Shown: piece after piece, positions 31,500-44,769 of the stretch
Layout of the letters: the number at the start of each line of letters is the position of its first letter
Numbering within the stretch: position 1 is the first letter of the stretch
DNA from: Gerris lacustris
Lineage: Eukaryota; Arthropoda; Insecta; Hemiptera; Gerridae
DNA: 64,000 bases
NCBI GenBank assembly: GCA_951217055.1
Contig: OX578278.1
Coordinates: 36,043,688 to 36,107,687 of the forward strand
Direction: 5' to 3'
The notes under the pieces: generated by a model
The model's input: the letters and a program-made list of their open reading frames with translations, nothing else
Database searches by the model: none
What the model was told of the DNA's origin: nothing
Position numbers and translations under genes: made by a program

Positions 31500-33525
31500 T
31501 ATTTATATGAATTGAACATTTTAATAATAATAAATAGGTATTTCACATGGAAATAAAAGTTACGGTAAGTTAGTTAAGGTTTGAATTTCTTATATACACA
31601 AATATTTACATCATTTTTTATATGGAATGACTCTATTGCCTTAATCACTTTAGGAAACAATAAATCATTCTCCAGTAATTTTTGATACTTGCTGTTATTA
31701 GAATATTTTTAGCACAGTGAAGTGTATTTATGCATTTATTGGATGGATAAAAAAAACATTACATATTAATTGTCTAAATCAAACCTAGCTGTGGATAGAT
31801 TTGAATGCGGTAATACCGCTGACTTACATAATAGGTGGGACCACGAAGTATACCGTAAGTCGAGGAAGGTACTTCGGATGAAATGAGATTTGGAACAAAA
31901 ACAAGATGTACTGGACAATAAAATGAGATCAATTGGTTCCAATCCGGAAACAATTCGTAAATACCAAGGTATAAGGATAATTAAAGTTAACCTAAATTTT
32001 CTGCTAACAATACTGCTAATATCTAAGATCCCTTTAAGACAAATTATAAAAGGTCGAGAGAAACAACGATCCTAAACTCGTATCAGTAAAAGTAAATTTA
32101 AATTTAAGTCCTAAATATAATTGAAATATCTTCCAAAAGTCAAAAATAGGTGATATTACTGCTCATGCCCTGTTTAAAAGATTAATATACAAAAGAAACT
32201 AAATGTGTAATTCAATAAAATAAAATACCTACATACCAGCATTAAATTAAGTATTTGATGCATTCAAAATCAACAATACAACGTTTAAATATAATTAACA
32301 CACTTTCTAAACTATAAATATTTATTAAACCGACACGTTTCATTATTTTCGTTTAAATAAAATAAAATTAAGAAAAAAATAATACTTCTCTTAAAATTAT
32401 TAACCAAATTTTTACTAATCCGAATCCGAATCTGAATCTGACTGAACTGAGAACTGAGACTGAAGAAAAAAATTGTAATTTTAATTGAATTATACCAGTG
32501 TGTTAACATAACAATAAAAAAAAAAAAAAAATGAGGCAAATTATGAGGTCACTGATGATTATTAATTAATTTTTCATTAATTCAATTTTTAACAATAATT
32601 TTTAATTCCTTAATTATTATTATTCATTATTATGGCTATATAATTCATAGATCGAAAATTCAAAAAGCGGGTAGAAGGTTGTACCTTTCTGGGTATTTTT
32701 TCAGTACGGTTATCCATAGAGGTTATCTTAATCCTGTATTTCAGTTTAAGTTTTTTCTCAAGTCTCTAGTCATACTAGTTAAAGGCCAAAGTCCACTTTC
32801 TTTGTTCTCTTTTTTAATAAATTTTCTGGATGTAATGGATTTCGCGGGTGCTTGCTTCTAAATAAATGTTTTGTATTTGTTTTTTTAATTAAAATTTAAT
32901 TTACTTATTTAGAATTATGTAAGAAGCTTCAATATAAGATGCAGTTAATTTAACGTAGCTAATTCATCACGAACCTTGGAATCGTGCTCAGGATTATAGA
33001 AGCATTAAATTTGGAATTTTATTGGCATTAAAGGTAAGAAATTTACAATAAAAAATATTAACGGTGTGTTTGTTTATTTCTAAAATGGAAAATAACTGGA
33101 ATTTATTTTTTCTATCGCTTGTCAGGTTAGATCAATGTAATCTAAATCTGATTACTTTTTCAAACATCGATAGAAGAAACATTTTATTTTATTCTGATAG
33201 GGCCTTCCATTTGTACGTCATTATTATTCCAAGTGTGAGTTGTTTCGGCATTATTTCCTTGTTAATCCACTTGTTATTTATAATCTTTTGTATATACAAA
33301 TATAAGATGCAAATCTTGGGTCTGAAGGGGCGGCCGACGCCGGCCCCTCCAAAGTTCAAATTTGCAAAACGATAATAATTTGTAATTAGACAAATCCAAC
33401 GAAAATAAGAAAACTGTAGTTAGTTGACAATACTCATGCCATTATAATTTGTAAATCTGACAGCTCAGGTTGGCCAACCTATGTGAGGAAAAAATAAAAC
33501 CACTAGGTGGTTACCATAAAGGCAA
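31500..33525. other. AT-rich sequence without a recognised gene
   Basis: A short degenerate hexamer tract (GAATCC/GAATCT) sits at about 32418-32445. A 103-residue frame at 33064-33375 has Phe/Ile-rich stretches but no known motif. A palindrome AGGTTGGCCAACCT lies near 33467. Confidence 0.4.
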
Positions 33526-33527
33526 TC

Positions 33528-33793
33528 CAGTGATATTTTTGTTTGCCTAGTTGGCCTGACCTACTACCCGCCAAAATCTCGAGCTCTCATTGACTCCCCT
33601 CCCATTTTTTTTTTTCGCTTTTCCCAGTAAATCAAAGTATAATGGCATGAATGTAGTCGGCAGTTGGATCAAGTAAGGACTCAAATCTATCAGTGTGAAA
33701 AATCTAAAAATATGGGAAGGGGGAGCCAATGAGTGCTTGTGATTTTGACGTCTAGAAGGTCTTGCCAATTAGGCAATCAAAAATGTCACTGGC
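33528..33793. repeat. Foldback repeat with about 85-bp inverted arms
   Basis: Left arm begins CCAGTGATATTTTTGTTTGC. The right arm ends with its diverged complement GCAATCAAAAATGTCACTGG. CTCATTGACTCCCC and GGGAGCCAATGAG mark the inner ends. I could not read a clear target duplication. Confidence 0.65.
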
Positions 33794-33818
33794 ATATGGC
33801 TTAGGAGTGTAGCTCTAA

Positions 33819-34050
33819 GGCTACGGCCACACCGGAGCTACCTCGCTTGGAGCTTAGTGGCTTGGTGAGTCACCAGGTAGAACAGAATGGACAGTTTGTC
33901 TACCAACCTGCTAGATAACTCGCCTAGTAACCAAGCACGTGGTGTCACCAGTTTCGAATGTTCTAGAAGGTTGGTTTACGAAGATTATACGCCTGGCGAC
34001 TCACCAAGCCACTAGGCTCCAAGTGAGGTAGCTCTGGAGTGGCCATAGCC
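33819..34050. mobile_element. PIF/Harbinger-type MITE
   Basis: TAA duplications at 33816-33818 and 34051-34053. TIRs begin GGCTACGGCCACACCGGAGC and end TGGAGTGGCCATAGCC, with about 60 bp of inverted similarity (GAGCTACCTC, GGCTTGGTGAGTC). A 3-bp TAA/TTA target and GGC-tips are typical of Harbinger. 232 bp, non-coding. Confidence 0.8.
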
Positions 34051-34053
34051 TAA

Positions 34054-34875
34054 AGGATAACTGTCTAGTAGCTTTATTTTTATCTCATAGGCTGACTAAC
34101 CTGAGATGTCACTGTTAACTCTCATTTTAATTCGATTGGAGGATGTCCCTGGGTAATGTGCTCCCTCTATGTCCTCTCCTTGCTCCTAGGCAAGATTCAA
34201 AATGTCGCCCTAGTCCTGGATGGTGTCAACCTTCGACACCAGAGATCTTTTAACAAGAGTTTGTGAGGTGGAATCCTTGTTACCTGGTCATTGATTTCAA
34301 AAGCACCCTAAGACACTAGAAAACAACGCCTATTAATATCAGGTTTTGGTTTAGTTTAATAGCTAAGCTTAACAGAATGGGGTTTATTTATAGTTTTTTT
34401 TCCCCCTAAAACTCGCCCAATATTGTGTATTTTCAAGTGCAACATAGGGTGGAGCATTGACTTATGCATTTTGAAAATGACGGGGACCTTAGATAATGGA
34501 GAGGAAGGCCTTAACTATCATCGATCATTTGCAGTGAAGGCATACTATAAAGTTGTAGTGATGTAGCTACCCAGAAAATCGTAATCACCCAGTGCCATTA
34601 AATTAGGGGTTGAAAATTTTGAGAGCACTACCTCAATAAACTGAAAAAGTATGGGAAAAAGAGTACAGTAAATAATATTGAATGAGAGTCGCAGTTGGGA
34701 GAAGCCCTAAGCAATTGTCTTGTAGTCTGAGTGCTGCACTCTAACTCTCTGCCAGGACCATGTGACAAATTTTATGTCACCTTGTTAATAATCACATTGT
34801 TAACAAGTGTTTAGAATGTAAATAATGATGTCTGAATAAATTATTTTCACTACCTTTCAGTCTTGGGATTTTGTC
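34054..34875. other. Unassigned sequence
   Basis: No coding domain or repeat boundary was recognised. Confidence 0.4.
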
Positions 34876-34883
34876 ATCTAAAG

Positions 34884-36625
34884 GAGTGTTTCTCAACCTT
34901 TTTGTACCGGTGGACCACAAGATAGATTCCTCATGTACCCGCGGACCACAACCCCCCCCCCCCCCCCTCATCTTCGGCCCACCCCTTACCCACCTCAAAT
35001 ATTACATATTTAATTTATTAATAGTTTGTGATATTTATAATATTAGAATCAAACGGATCTGGTAAATAGTATTATTTGTAAACGTTTTGTATGGATCTGG
35101 CCCAAGATGTCACAAATACCTAGGACGGTTAAAAATAAACTATATTTCACATGCACACGAATTTTATTGAGTACAAATTATATTTTAAATGCACTTGCGT
35201 TGAGTTACAAGTTCTTTAAAGATATGACTATTGTCATTAAAAAAAAAAAAAAAAATTATGCTATCAATGGCTACCTTGATCCTGCATTTCATTGCACGCA
35301 ACTTGTCAATGTTTGGCTTAAAAGTAGTCAAATGTGTATACATATAGGTATGTAATGTCTTTATGCACATGTGTTCAATTTTATGTACCTACTGAAAATC
35401 ACAAAATTAACAATAGGTACGTAAAGAACAAACTAAATAAAGCTCGGTGTGTTGACTAAAACTAAAATAAAAATCCCGTCCATTACTTGCAAGCAAGTTA
35501 CTTAAAGGGTTTCTGCTGTCATAAGTATTCATAAATACATTATTATTATTATTATTTTAAAAAACGAAAGTATGTATAAAAAGTTTCACTTTTAAGAAGT
35601 AAGATGTGCATATATTATCCTTTAGTACCTTCAGTATGCACTTATTTGGTTCTTTTAGAGGTAAAATGGCCGCCATTTTTGAAACACGGTATATTTTTGT
35701 GAACCAAATTTCAATACCTTTTAAATGATACCCAACTTGAGTTAAAATTTTAAAATTTGACTTTTTAATATCAACTCCTGGAAATATCATTCATATGTTT
35801 GTATTTTTGCTTTATATGTAGGACCTGTCCTAATGGGGTAGTGCCGGGAGGGGGGGGGATATTTTTTTGCGTGTTGTTTTAAATTTTTGGGGGGTAAAAT
35901 TTCCACCATAAAAGAAACGTGATATATATTTGTTAACCAAATTTCAATACCTTTGAAATGATACCCTACTTTGAATTTACAAAAAAATATAAAATATTGC
36001 AATCTATTCGCAATTGGTCGCAGATCGCAGAAATATTGAGGGTTTAATTCTGCAATAGTTTTTGTTTTTGGCAAAAAAAATTAACTTATATACCAAATTT
36101 CAAGTCAATTGCTTCAGTAGGTCGGGAGATATACTCCAAGATGGGATGGACGGACGGACGAACTACCAAAAGCATAAGGGTTTCTAGGATGACCCCGAAA
36201 CCCTAAAAATGAAATAAGTAATAGGTTGAAAAATTATGTTTTATAGTTAGTAGAGTAGAGTAGGGGTAAGTAGATGGGTTTGGGTTTACTATGAATTTAC
36301 AGACAAACCTCGACCAAAGAAAATGCAGTGTTAGGAACAAAGGCAAAAGGATAAATGAAATTAGATAAAAAAAACGAAGGTCCTGGGTTGGGTAGAGTTC
36401 AGAAACTTCCTGGTAGGAAAGCCCTCTTGATTCCCGATACTCTGTGACGCCTTTTCAGATTTATATTTCGGACAAGCCCTGTCGTATTTTATTCGAAATT
36501 TAATTCTATTAACTGTAGATATTTTACTCAATACATTTAATTATGTAATTTGTTTCTTGGTTGTTCTCTCAATATTTCGCGGACCACTTGGAACAGCCCC
36601 GCGGACCACAGGTTGAGAATCACTG
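34884..36625. mobile_element. 1.74-kb non-autonomous hAT element
   Basis: An 8-bp duplication ATCTAAAG flanks it (34876-34883 and 36626-36633). Tips are GAGTGTTTCTCAACC and GGTTGAGAATCACTG, close to the hAT tip CAGTGNTTCTCAACC found across animals. Inside each end GCGGACCACA is repeated. No transposase was found. A run of C (34951-34967) and several AT-rich insertions fill the interior. Confidence 0.85.
35560..36215. repeat. Possible Helentron-like insert within the hAT element
   Basis: Two segments share ACCAAATTTCAATACCTTT and ATGATACCC (35702-35735; 35938-35968). They are followed by GGGAGATATACTC, a GGACGGACGGACG core, and GGGTTTCTAGGATGACCC. This resembles the style of family C at 59361-59948, but ends could not be set. 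Confidence 0.35.
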
Positions 36626-36639
36626 ATCTAAAGGGTCAG

Positions 36640-37680
36640 GCCAACTAGGTTAATTTCATTTGCTTTATTTTTTCCGTCGTATAAGTTGGCCAACCTGAGT
36701 GTCAAAAATTAATTCTCTTCGAGATGCAGGCTATTTTAGTGGGATTGAGAAGGCTTTTTATTTGCATAAATGGACCTAATCTAAGTCTGATCATTTTAAG
36801 AAGCCATTTAGCCTACCTATTGGCAGGGCTAAAACTAAGTCATGTGGAAATTCCAGAACTACATTTGATATTGTTCCCGTCTACTCAAAAGGCCGAAACT
36901 GTCCTTATGGATATTGGGAGTAGCAAAAACTTAGATGTCTAAATTTGACTGGTCTATCAAGGAAGGTTCTAATTGTTGTGGGAATTTAACATACTCTAGC
37001 TGCATGAATAAGACCAAGTTTGAACTCTTCTGACTTTGAGTGGCACATATGCTGCTGAGGTGTGATCAATTGTTTCTTTTTCCTTTAATCTGGAGGTATT
37101 GACCAGGTTCCATGGGCAACATAGGTATGCCCATTGAGCAACTCCTGTTCACATCCTGCTGGACAGTAAGGAATCTACTTGATATGATTGTCAGTATAAT
37201 ATATGTCTTACCTTAATGGGATTTGAAGCATCATCAGGTATATTGATGATGACCTGGGTTTCAGCCAAGATTTGCATTAAACTACACCGTATTGTCCCTA
37301 TCAAGTGGTTCTATGTTAATTATGTTTTTATTTATGTTACTATTACATTGTGTTATTTGTTTAAGGAACCATGACTAGCCCAGACCTTAGTCCGCTGCTT
37401 GCCAGTCCTGCTATCGACAAGGTTTATCATGTTTGGTGTAGGACGTAGGAGGTCAGGTTCATGGACATCTGGTAAGTGGAGAATTGAGGCCTCATAATAT
37501 TACTTAAACCTTCAGTTCCATGTGTCAAGTCCTGAACCAGTTTTATGTATAGGTAGGAGAATGTTCAGAACACAAAAAATGTTAGATAATCTGAGGAACA
37601 AAGAAAAGCGAATATTTCAGAGTAAAAATTAAATCTTTATTGTTAAAAATAAATTTACGAACTCTAATCTACGTATGTAT
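36640..37680. other. Unassigned sequence
   Basis: The 72-residue frame at 36724-36942 has no recognisable domain. Confidence 0.4.
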
Positions 37681-37689
37681 ATTAGAATA

Positions 37690-38159
37690 TACATACTAAT
37701 CTTGTTTAGAAATACGCTTCAATGTCTTTCAGACCCTTTTTCCAATCTTTAATTGTTGTTACACCAACTCCTAACTCTGGACTGGAGCTATTTTAGAATG
37801 CACTCACCTTTCTCAAGCCGTTGAAGAACATCAACGGCAAGAACTTCTACAGTAATGCACATACAACCCGTTTTGTTTCAGTTGAACCGCCATATTTACT
37901 AAAAATATAGCATAACACTGGATTGTAAAAATAGAATGATGTCCACTATAATAAGAAACTAAGTGTAGTGATCAGTATGATAGCAGATAATCAACTGGCT
38001 GATTTTATTGTTTTATAATCAATATTCTGATAAGGATGGATGTGACAATAAAGTTCGGTCATTTCAGATTAAACTTATTTTTTTTTTAACCAAGGGGTGT
38101 TAAAGTCAGATATACCGAAGAGTCGGATATCCCGAGGTCGGATATGAGGGGTTCTACTG
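37690..38159 (-). pseudogene. Pogo/Tigger (CENP-B-type) element 5' part with helix-turn-helix remnant
   Basis: On the minus strand a TIR begins CAGTAGAACCCCTCATATCC at 38159 and continues with repeated ATATCCGAC words. About 265 bases further in, an ATG at 37893 opens a broken frame. Crossing frames it reads QRLEKGE-like and then ELGVGVTTIKDWKKGLKDIE, the Tigger/jerky pattern of the first CENP-B helix-turn-helix (L-K-x-L-x-x-L-E-x-G, then G-V-G-x-S/T-T-I-x-D-x-K-K). It stops near 37690. The second HTH and the DDE domain are absent. Confidence 0.6.
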
Positions 38160-38362
38160 AATTTGAAAATGAATGAGAATAAACTATAATTTGTTAACTG
38201 TATCAAAGAATGTTGAAAAAAAAATAATATAAACAATAAATATTAATTAAAGAATTAAATAAAGATTGTAAATAATTGGGAGAAATACAGTAGTTTAATT
38301 GATTGTTGTTCTGTCGATGATCATTTATTGAAGTGAATAGTTAGTTACATTCTATTTTTCTT

Positions 38363-38390
38363 ATTATATATATATATATATATATATATT
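38363..38390. repeat. Short (TA)n tract
   Basis: ATATAT run of about 26 bases. Confidence 0.9.
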
Positions 38391-38466
38391 TTATCACATT
38401 GCTTCAGCCTAAGCTGTAGTGACCTTTAAGGTCAGAATTTAGAGAAATATAAAATATTACTTCACT

Positions 38467-38988
38467 TCTTCCGAGCTTACCAAAGGTAATGGAAGCTGTG
38501 TGATTGTTCTGAAGAAAGAACATTTTTTATGTCGCTGATCTAAAATATTCCAAGACAGATATCGGTTTCAGACATCAGGGAACATTTTTGGTTCCTTGTC
38601 GGTCTGCCTGTAGCTCAATTTTTGGATGGTAGTTTATAATTAGCCCATTATTGGTCCCATATAAGTTTCAATCTATTGTGCCTATTTGTTTCTCTTCCAC
38701 ATGTGTACAAACATACATTTGTTTACACCTATATCTTCAAAAGTGCTTATCTGATTTTGATGAAAGTAGCTCGCAGATTAATAGTAGATTCGAAGTAGCC
38801 CTAGATTAATTTTAACCGTTTGCGCTCTTTAAATTTTGCTAAATTGATACTTTACTTAATTCATATAAAACATTAAAACAATTTTGACAGATTTAAAAAA
38901 CGGGGGGAGGGGGAAGAAGTATTGTTAAATAAAATCATTAAAGTATATGAAATAGGACGCAATGAAGCTGTGTCACACTAATAGGCAG
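38467..38988 (+). mobile_element. Helentron-like element, family A2
   Basis: Starts CTTCCGAGCTTACCAAAGG. Then come CAGGGAACATTTTTGG, a short GTCGGTCTGCCTG core, TTAGCCCATTATTGGTCCC, CAATTTTGACAGATTT and AATGAAGC, and a degraded terminal stem (TCACACTAATAGGCAG). A2 copies share the ends of family A but have a different interior and little tetranucleotide repeat. Confidence 0.7.
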
Positions 38989-39059
38989 AATAAATATGTA
39001 TTTTTTATTTATTTTTTTTGTACATTATTTTTTAAGGAAACAGATAAACAATTTTTCTA

Positions 39060-39840
39060 TCTTTTTAATATCTGGGGGATGGCAGTGCCCCTACCAAGTT
39101 GAGCACAGCCTTACCATCCTTCACTATATATAACTAACTCAAGGCACTTTGGACCCCCCCTCTATTATCTTTTTAAAGATACATACTTTACATAAAATTA
39201 ATTTTAAATTAGAGTTCATTACAAACTGAACCAGAAATAAAAATTAGAAATCTCTACCTAGATTGTTCATAAGATATCTGAGCCTCAAGTTTTGTTATTT
39301 TGTCACTGGATATATTGATCCTATTGACTGACATCATAATTCTAAGGCACTTCAGCAATCCTAGAAACTTAAAATTTTCTATAAAGGTGAGTCTAATGTA
39401 CAACTAAAGGAAAAATTAAAAAATCTGGTTCTTTGGCCATCTCAAGACTAATAAATAAACTATTTTGAAATATTAAAAAAAAAACTATAACTTGTGCTAC
39501 TAGCGCTTTCTAGTAGAGAACTTCGAAACTAAAGTATTATTTTACTCTCACTACAGAATTTTGTATTGGATTTTTTTTTTTTTTTCTTTTTTTAATGGTC
39601 TTAACATAAATCATAGGGAAAATATAAATTGAATAACAACAATCTGTTTAACCTCTTTGTGCTGCGTAATTGCCGTCAGAAAATGTTTTTAAATTTAAAC
39701 TTGTAAACTGAGGGGGACAGACAAATAGCATCACTTTCTTGTACTAGATAAATTAAACCTAGTAGAATTATTTGGACAGGGGGAGACTTGGCTAAACCTA
39801 TGATCTCACAACTTTCTATGCGAGACTTGGCTTACTTTTT
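39060..39840 (+). repeat. Second copy of the 22.4-24.1 kb dispersed repeat
   Basis: Matches in reverse: AGCACAGCCTTACCATCC, AATTAGAGTTCATTACAAAC, CTAAGGCACTTCAGCAATCC, CTGTTTAACCTCTTTGTGC and GGGGGAGACTTGGCTAAACC. Landmarks occur in the same order as the complement of 22440-24060, with the middle shortened. Confidence 0.6.
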
Positions 39841-40129
39841 TTATACAAGTGATTTTGATGGGATTTATAGCTAACTTTTGGGTTTAGGTACAACAAATAT
39901 TTGCGATAATCGACGATATAAAATAATACATTGGGAGAATTATTTAAATAACTATTACCTGATGGAATAATAATCCTAACTAAAAGACATGTAGACAAAA
40001 TAAATAAATAATTACTTATAACTATCAATTTATGTACATTGTTATAATTAAATAACCAGTAGTAATATTATAAACATAGCAATAATCAGTTGCAGAATTT
40101 AAAAAAAATAAAAAAAATCATCGTAATCG

Positions 40130-41680
40130 GACTAGTTTGGATGGTATCATTCATCTTTATATATTTGCTCCAATCTTCTTCACTCATGACAATATATGGC
40201 TACTCTTGTTCATGTTTGTCCTCCACATCATATTCTCATTTCCATTTCAGAGTAAGCTTTAGGGCTTCCTCTTTTCCTTTTGTGTTCCAACGGTGTCTAG
40301 TCTATAACTTTCTTGGCCCACCTTCCATGGATTGTTCTGATCTGCCGTGCCAATTGCCTCCATTTTCTAACTATAATTTCTTTCCCTATATCATTCAATT
40401 TTATCCGTTCCTTTATCCACTCATTACTTTTTTTTCTTTTCTTCCAATTCTTACCATACTTTACTCCAGCCCCCGGCAGCTACCCTTAGCCTGTCAATAT
40501 TACTCTTTGTCAAGCACCAAGTCCCACATCCATACCCACACAATTCAATAGCTTAGTTTTTATTTCTATCTCAACGTTTGACCTGAAGATTTTTCAATGT
40601 ATCAATTATATTTTCTCCATTCCAAACCAATTCTTCTCTTTATTTCCCTCATAATCCAGTCTTTCTTGGTTAACATCTGCCCCAAGTAAATAAATTATTC
40701 AATTTTATCAACCCTTTTTCCTTCCCCAATAACGTCAGAATCATCTCCACTGTTCAGCGTGCATAATTTTGTTTTAGTAGCATTTATTTTTAGGCATACT
40801 TACCTGCTTTCAGAGATTGTTCTTCAGTCGTCACTTCTATTTCAATTTTTCTGATTAGGATGGCATTGTCAGCAAATTTAATATATCAGGAAATTAGTAT
40901 ATCATCATGATATATGCTGTTGAAGGCCTTCTAAAAATCATCAATAAAGTGGAAACAGATACTCTTGGGCCTTTGGAATAAATTGCTGAATTACCATAAT
41001 AGAGTCAATGGTGCTAAATTTCCTTTTGAAACCAACTTGACCAAAGATGTGAGATTGAGGTGTCATCCTTTTAGTAATGATGCTCATAAAAGTTTCGCTC
41101 ATAAGTGGTTTATTGGACGATAATTTTTTGTTGTTATTATCTCCTTTTTTAAATATATAATAATCTGCGATTTAAACCAGTTATCTGGGAGGTTACCGCT
41201 GTTAGCTAGCTTTGGTTGTATAGAAGCTTCTACTAGCTTCTTTTCTCCTGCTTTCAGCTGTTCATTTATGATGCCATCCCTGCCACCAGATCTTACGGAT
41301 TTGAGATTTTTAATAGCATAGTCTACTTTTTTAATTAGAATATTGTCAATATCATAGTAACAGTTTCTCTTTTCTCAAGTCTATTTGGTTGTATTTACTT
41401 TAGGTAAGTCATACCGTTCATTGTAAAACTCACAAATGAAATCAATTGAAATCTCTGTTCTTGTTCCAGGAGTTTCCGTACATGTATTTTATCTTAGTAA
41501 GGTTTGCCCTTCCTATGCTTTTTTCAGGCTTGTACCATTCCTTAAAGTTGTTTCAATTTCATTAGATGTTCCAATTCAAATTTATTTGTAAAGCCATTCT
41601 TTCAACTTTTTTCTTATTAATTTTTAAATCAGTATAAATTCAACTTCCTTTCCTTTTTAACCCTTAACTGCCCGAATTTT
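40130..41680 (-). pseudogene. Decayed non-LTR reverse transcriptase, RTE-like, palm to C-terminus
   Basis: Minus-strand translation in mixed frames gives, in order: SGGRDGIINEQLKAGEKKL (about 41320-41260), WFKSQIIIYLKK and NYRPI, MSIITKRMTPQSHIFGQVGF, RKFSTIDSIMVIQQFI (about 41030-40980), a shifted DD-containing KAFNS-like block, INATKTKLCTLNSGD, FIYLGQMLTKKDW, then GCGTWCLTK, RKWRQLARQIRTIHGRWAKK and a final WRRLEQIY. This order (GADGI, NYRPISLL, QAGFRKGFSTIDHI, YLGS, W-GHIAR, DGRW, then a C-terminal W-R-x-L) is that of RTE-type LINEs. The catalytic YADD is unreadable. The 153-residue plus-strand frame at 40090-40551 is an antisense shadow of this tail. Confidence 0.7.
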
Positions 41681-42950
41681 CTTTTTGGGGTTTTCCTGGA
41701 GATTTTGTCTGTCGAGGAACCCTCCTTAATATGTAAAAATGTTTTTAAAAAATTCCTTACCCCAAATTTGGGCTGTTGCCATAGGGCAATGCTAGGATAT
41801 TAGCCCTACAGTTTTTTCTCAGGATTTTTTTTTAAATTTCTTTTACAAAATGTATGTAAAAATTAATTTTAGGTTAAAAAGACAAATAAAATTATTCAAA
41901 AGAACGAAAAAGTATTTTTTTTTTTTTACATTATTTGAATTATGAATAATGTTGTTTATCTGTAAAATTATGTAATTATTTCGTTATCATTTGTTTTGTG
42001 GATGTGTTTTTGTTGTTTTGTGATATTATTTATTATTTCTATATTATCATTACTATTCATTTTATTTGTGTTATGTTAAAATTTATGAAACTATTATGAT
42101 AGATATTTTATCTACACATTTTATTTTATTTTATAATTATTTTAAGTAGTTTTTTATTTTATATTTAGTACCTACTTATTATATTATTATAGTTGTTTTG
42201 TAGAACTTATCTTGTTTCATCTATCACTCTAGAGAAAAGATCCAATGATTGTTTTGGGCGATCTGCTCCTTGTGGTTCTGTTTCACATCTAATAAGATAG
42301 TTTGTACTTCGAAACTCTAGTTGTGATACATCTTCACCAATTGTTTTGAAAAGAACCCATGAATTATGGATACACACCTCAATTAATCATGAAAAGATAG
42401 CCCAATGCTATTTTTTATTCATTATACTTATTAAAAAAAAAAAAAAAAAATACAAAAATGAGAAACTGATTGAGAAATATTTAGAAAATAATCAATAAAA
42501 AATGTACATTACGCAAACAAAACAATCATCATAAATATGATTGAATAATATTACGACTTGGAAAAAAAACTGTTAGGCTAATGTCCTAGCGTTGCCATAT
42601 GGCAACATTCAAATTGACACTCAATTTAGGGCCAAAAAATTAAATTTTGTGAAATTGCAATAATTTTATATTTTTAATCATTCTTTATTCTAATAGTTTC
42701 ATTACCAATAATAAAATTATTTAATTAATTAATTAATTTAAAAAATTAAAATAATCCATTTTTTAAACCTGTCTTGTTGCATACGTGTTGCACAAATCAT
42801 ATAAATATAATGATGAAAAATTAATTTAGTCCTGCTTTTGATATAATATTAACATTTAAAAAGTTCAATATTAACTCGGACCTCTCCAGACAATAATAAA
42901 GGAAGGGGGTTTTGCTATTGCCATATGGAAACACTAGGATATTAAGGGAA
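41660..42950. repeat. Unclassified region with a motif repeated three times
   Basis: A word of about 33 bp is present at 41772-41806 (+), 42568-42606 (-) and 42915-42947 (+). The shared core is TTGCCATA, then GGCAA or GGAAA, then CTAGGATATTA. The left side reads TTTAACCCTTAACTGCCCG, which recalls piggyBac tips, but no matching right end was found. The interior is AT-rich and non-coding. Confidence 0.4.
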
Positions 42951-42954
42951 CTTC

Positions 42955-44435
42955 CTTCTCCGAGACATTAGGCTATTAAATAAATAGCCTAATGACTAAA
43001 TAAATAGACTAAATAAGTCAGGTATTGTTTTCTTACATGAGCTGTCCGTCATTCCTTGATTTGTTGCTTGAGTCAGAGCTGTTATTAGATTATGTTCTAA
43101 CTCGTTTACATAGCAGTTTTGTGTCAATGAATATGACTGAGATGAGAAAATGAAAAACAAAATTCATAAAATATGAAACAGACAGAGTGAAAAAGAAATA
43201 TGATGCTGAGCTCTTGAAAGTATGTACTGCAGAATATTTTAATTACAACCAAATTTTTATTTTTGAATTACACACGCTAGGAACATAAAAAGCATATAAC
43301 CTCTGCACTGTAATGACCTAGGCTGTTGAACGGGATTAAAACCAAACAAAAAAAACAGAAAGTAAAAAAGGTCCAATGGCATTACACTCTTTTCCACTGG
43401 TATGTTGATCATTGTGTCACTTGATTGCTAAAAAATGTGTTTTTTTTTTTTTTTTGTTCTTCTCAATTTGTTAAAAAATCAGAATACTTTATTGATTTTA
43501 AGACTGTATGGTGCTGCTCTCTCAGTGCGAATATTATGACTAATTGAGATATATATAACCTTTAATCTCTCACTTATTATTTCATCAGTATTATTTTTCA
43601 TCATCATTGCTAGATTTATTCTGTTATAATAATATATAATAGTTATTTAGGTAGATGTAACAATTCTTGCATATCAACGCATTATATTCAATTTGCATAA
43701 TGTTAATAGTGGATGCATTGGGAAACGATGGCTTTCTTTGTCGCAGAGGCTTAAATGGTAATTATTTGAAATTATCATATTATTAGGAATATGTAATATT
43801 CTCTCCATATTAAATAATATTATTCAATCATCCTTGGTGATTTAAATATATACAGTATACTGTATTTTTTTTTTTTTTTTCTTAACTAGTTTAAACCCAA
43901 ATTGAGACCAAAGGCTCAGATTCTAAAATAGAAGACATAGACTGCATAGGTGGGTCCCTTGAGCTAACCTGTAGGGGTAGGGTGTGCCACTTTATGCACC
44001 CACTTTGTATTATCCATCGGTTTGAAACATGTCTTAACTCCCTTGGATTTAAAACATCGCCATATGTTGATAATGACCTTGGTTTCAAACGAGAATTTTC
44101 AAGTGCACTAATCACTCTGGTCCCATTGATCTCTGGTCTCATTGATCCTCTTTGCTTTATATCTTGAATTGTTTTACTCTCTTCTATTTATCACTTGTGA
44201 GGTTACTTACGTTTTCACATTTGTGCAATATATACAAAGAAACAGTTTGATAGTGCACAATTGTTTTTATGGATTCACATATAAGGTCTCCTGGGTTAAA
44301 AGTAGATTTTTTTTTCAAAGCTTGTCTATGTGGGACTGATTTTAATAAAATTTAATATATACATAAGTATGTAGTAGAGTTATTCCTTAATGATAATTTG
44401 ATAAATCAATTTTAGTTCAAAAGTTGGAGTAGCTG
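42955..44435. other. AT-rich sequence without a recognised gene
   Basis: Frames at 43891-44339 overlap on both strands with no domain. A T-run lies near 43440. Confidence 0.4.
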
Positions 44436-44439
44436 TCCC

Positions 44440-44761
44440 TGAGAAAATTATACAATTAATTAAAAAACCTTGTAAACAAATGTAGAAGTACTCATCTGGG
44501 AGTACTCATTTGATTTTTATGAAATTCGGATGATTTTTCAAAAGTAGCTTGGAGATAGCCCGAGATTATTTTAATCGTTTGCGCTCTTTAAATTTTGCTA
44601 AATTGATAATTTAAGTTATGTAAAAAAAGAAAAAATTAACAGATTTAAAAAAGGGGAAAACAGTTAAATAAATTAGACATTATTGGGTTGTAAAAGCATA
44701 ACATCAATAAAATTTGTAATGGGATCCGAGGAAGCTATGTGCCACAATAATTGGCAGACTA
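44440..44761 (+). mobile_element. Helentron-like family A2, 5'-truncated, first of a tandem pair
   Basis: Interior blocks GATTTTTATGAAATTCGGA, TTTGCGCTCTTTAAATTTTG and AACAGATTTAAAAAAGGGG, then GATCCGAGGAAGCTATGTGC and the stem-loop ending AATTGGCAG. Confidence 0.65.
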
Positions 44762-44769
44762 TTATTTTT

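Noticed and set aside
40090..40551. 153-residue plus-strand protein
   Set aside because: Antisense to the C-terminal tail of the minus-strand reverse transcriptase pseudogene, whose motifs are recognisable.
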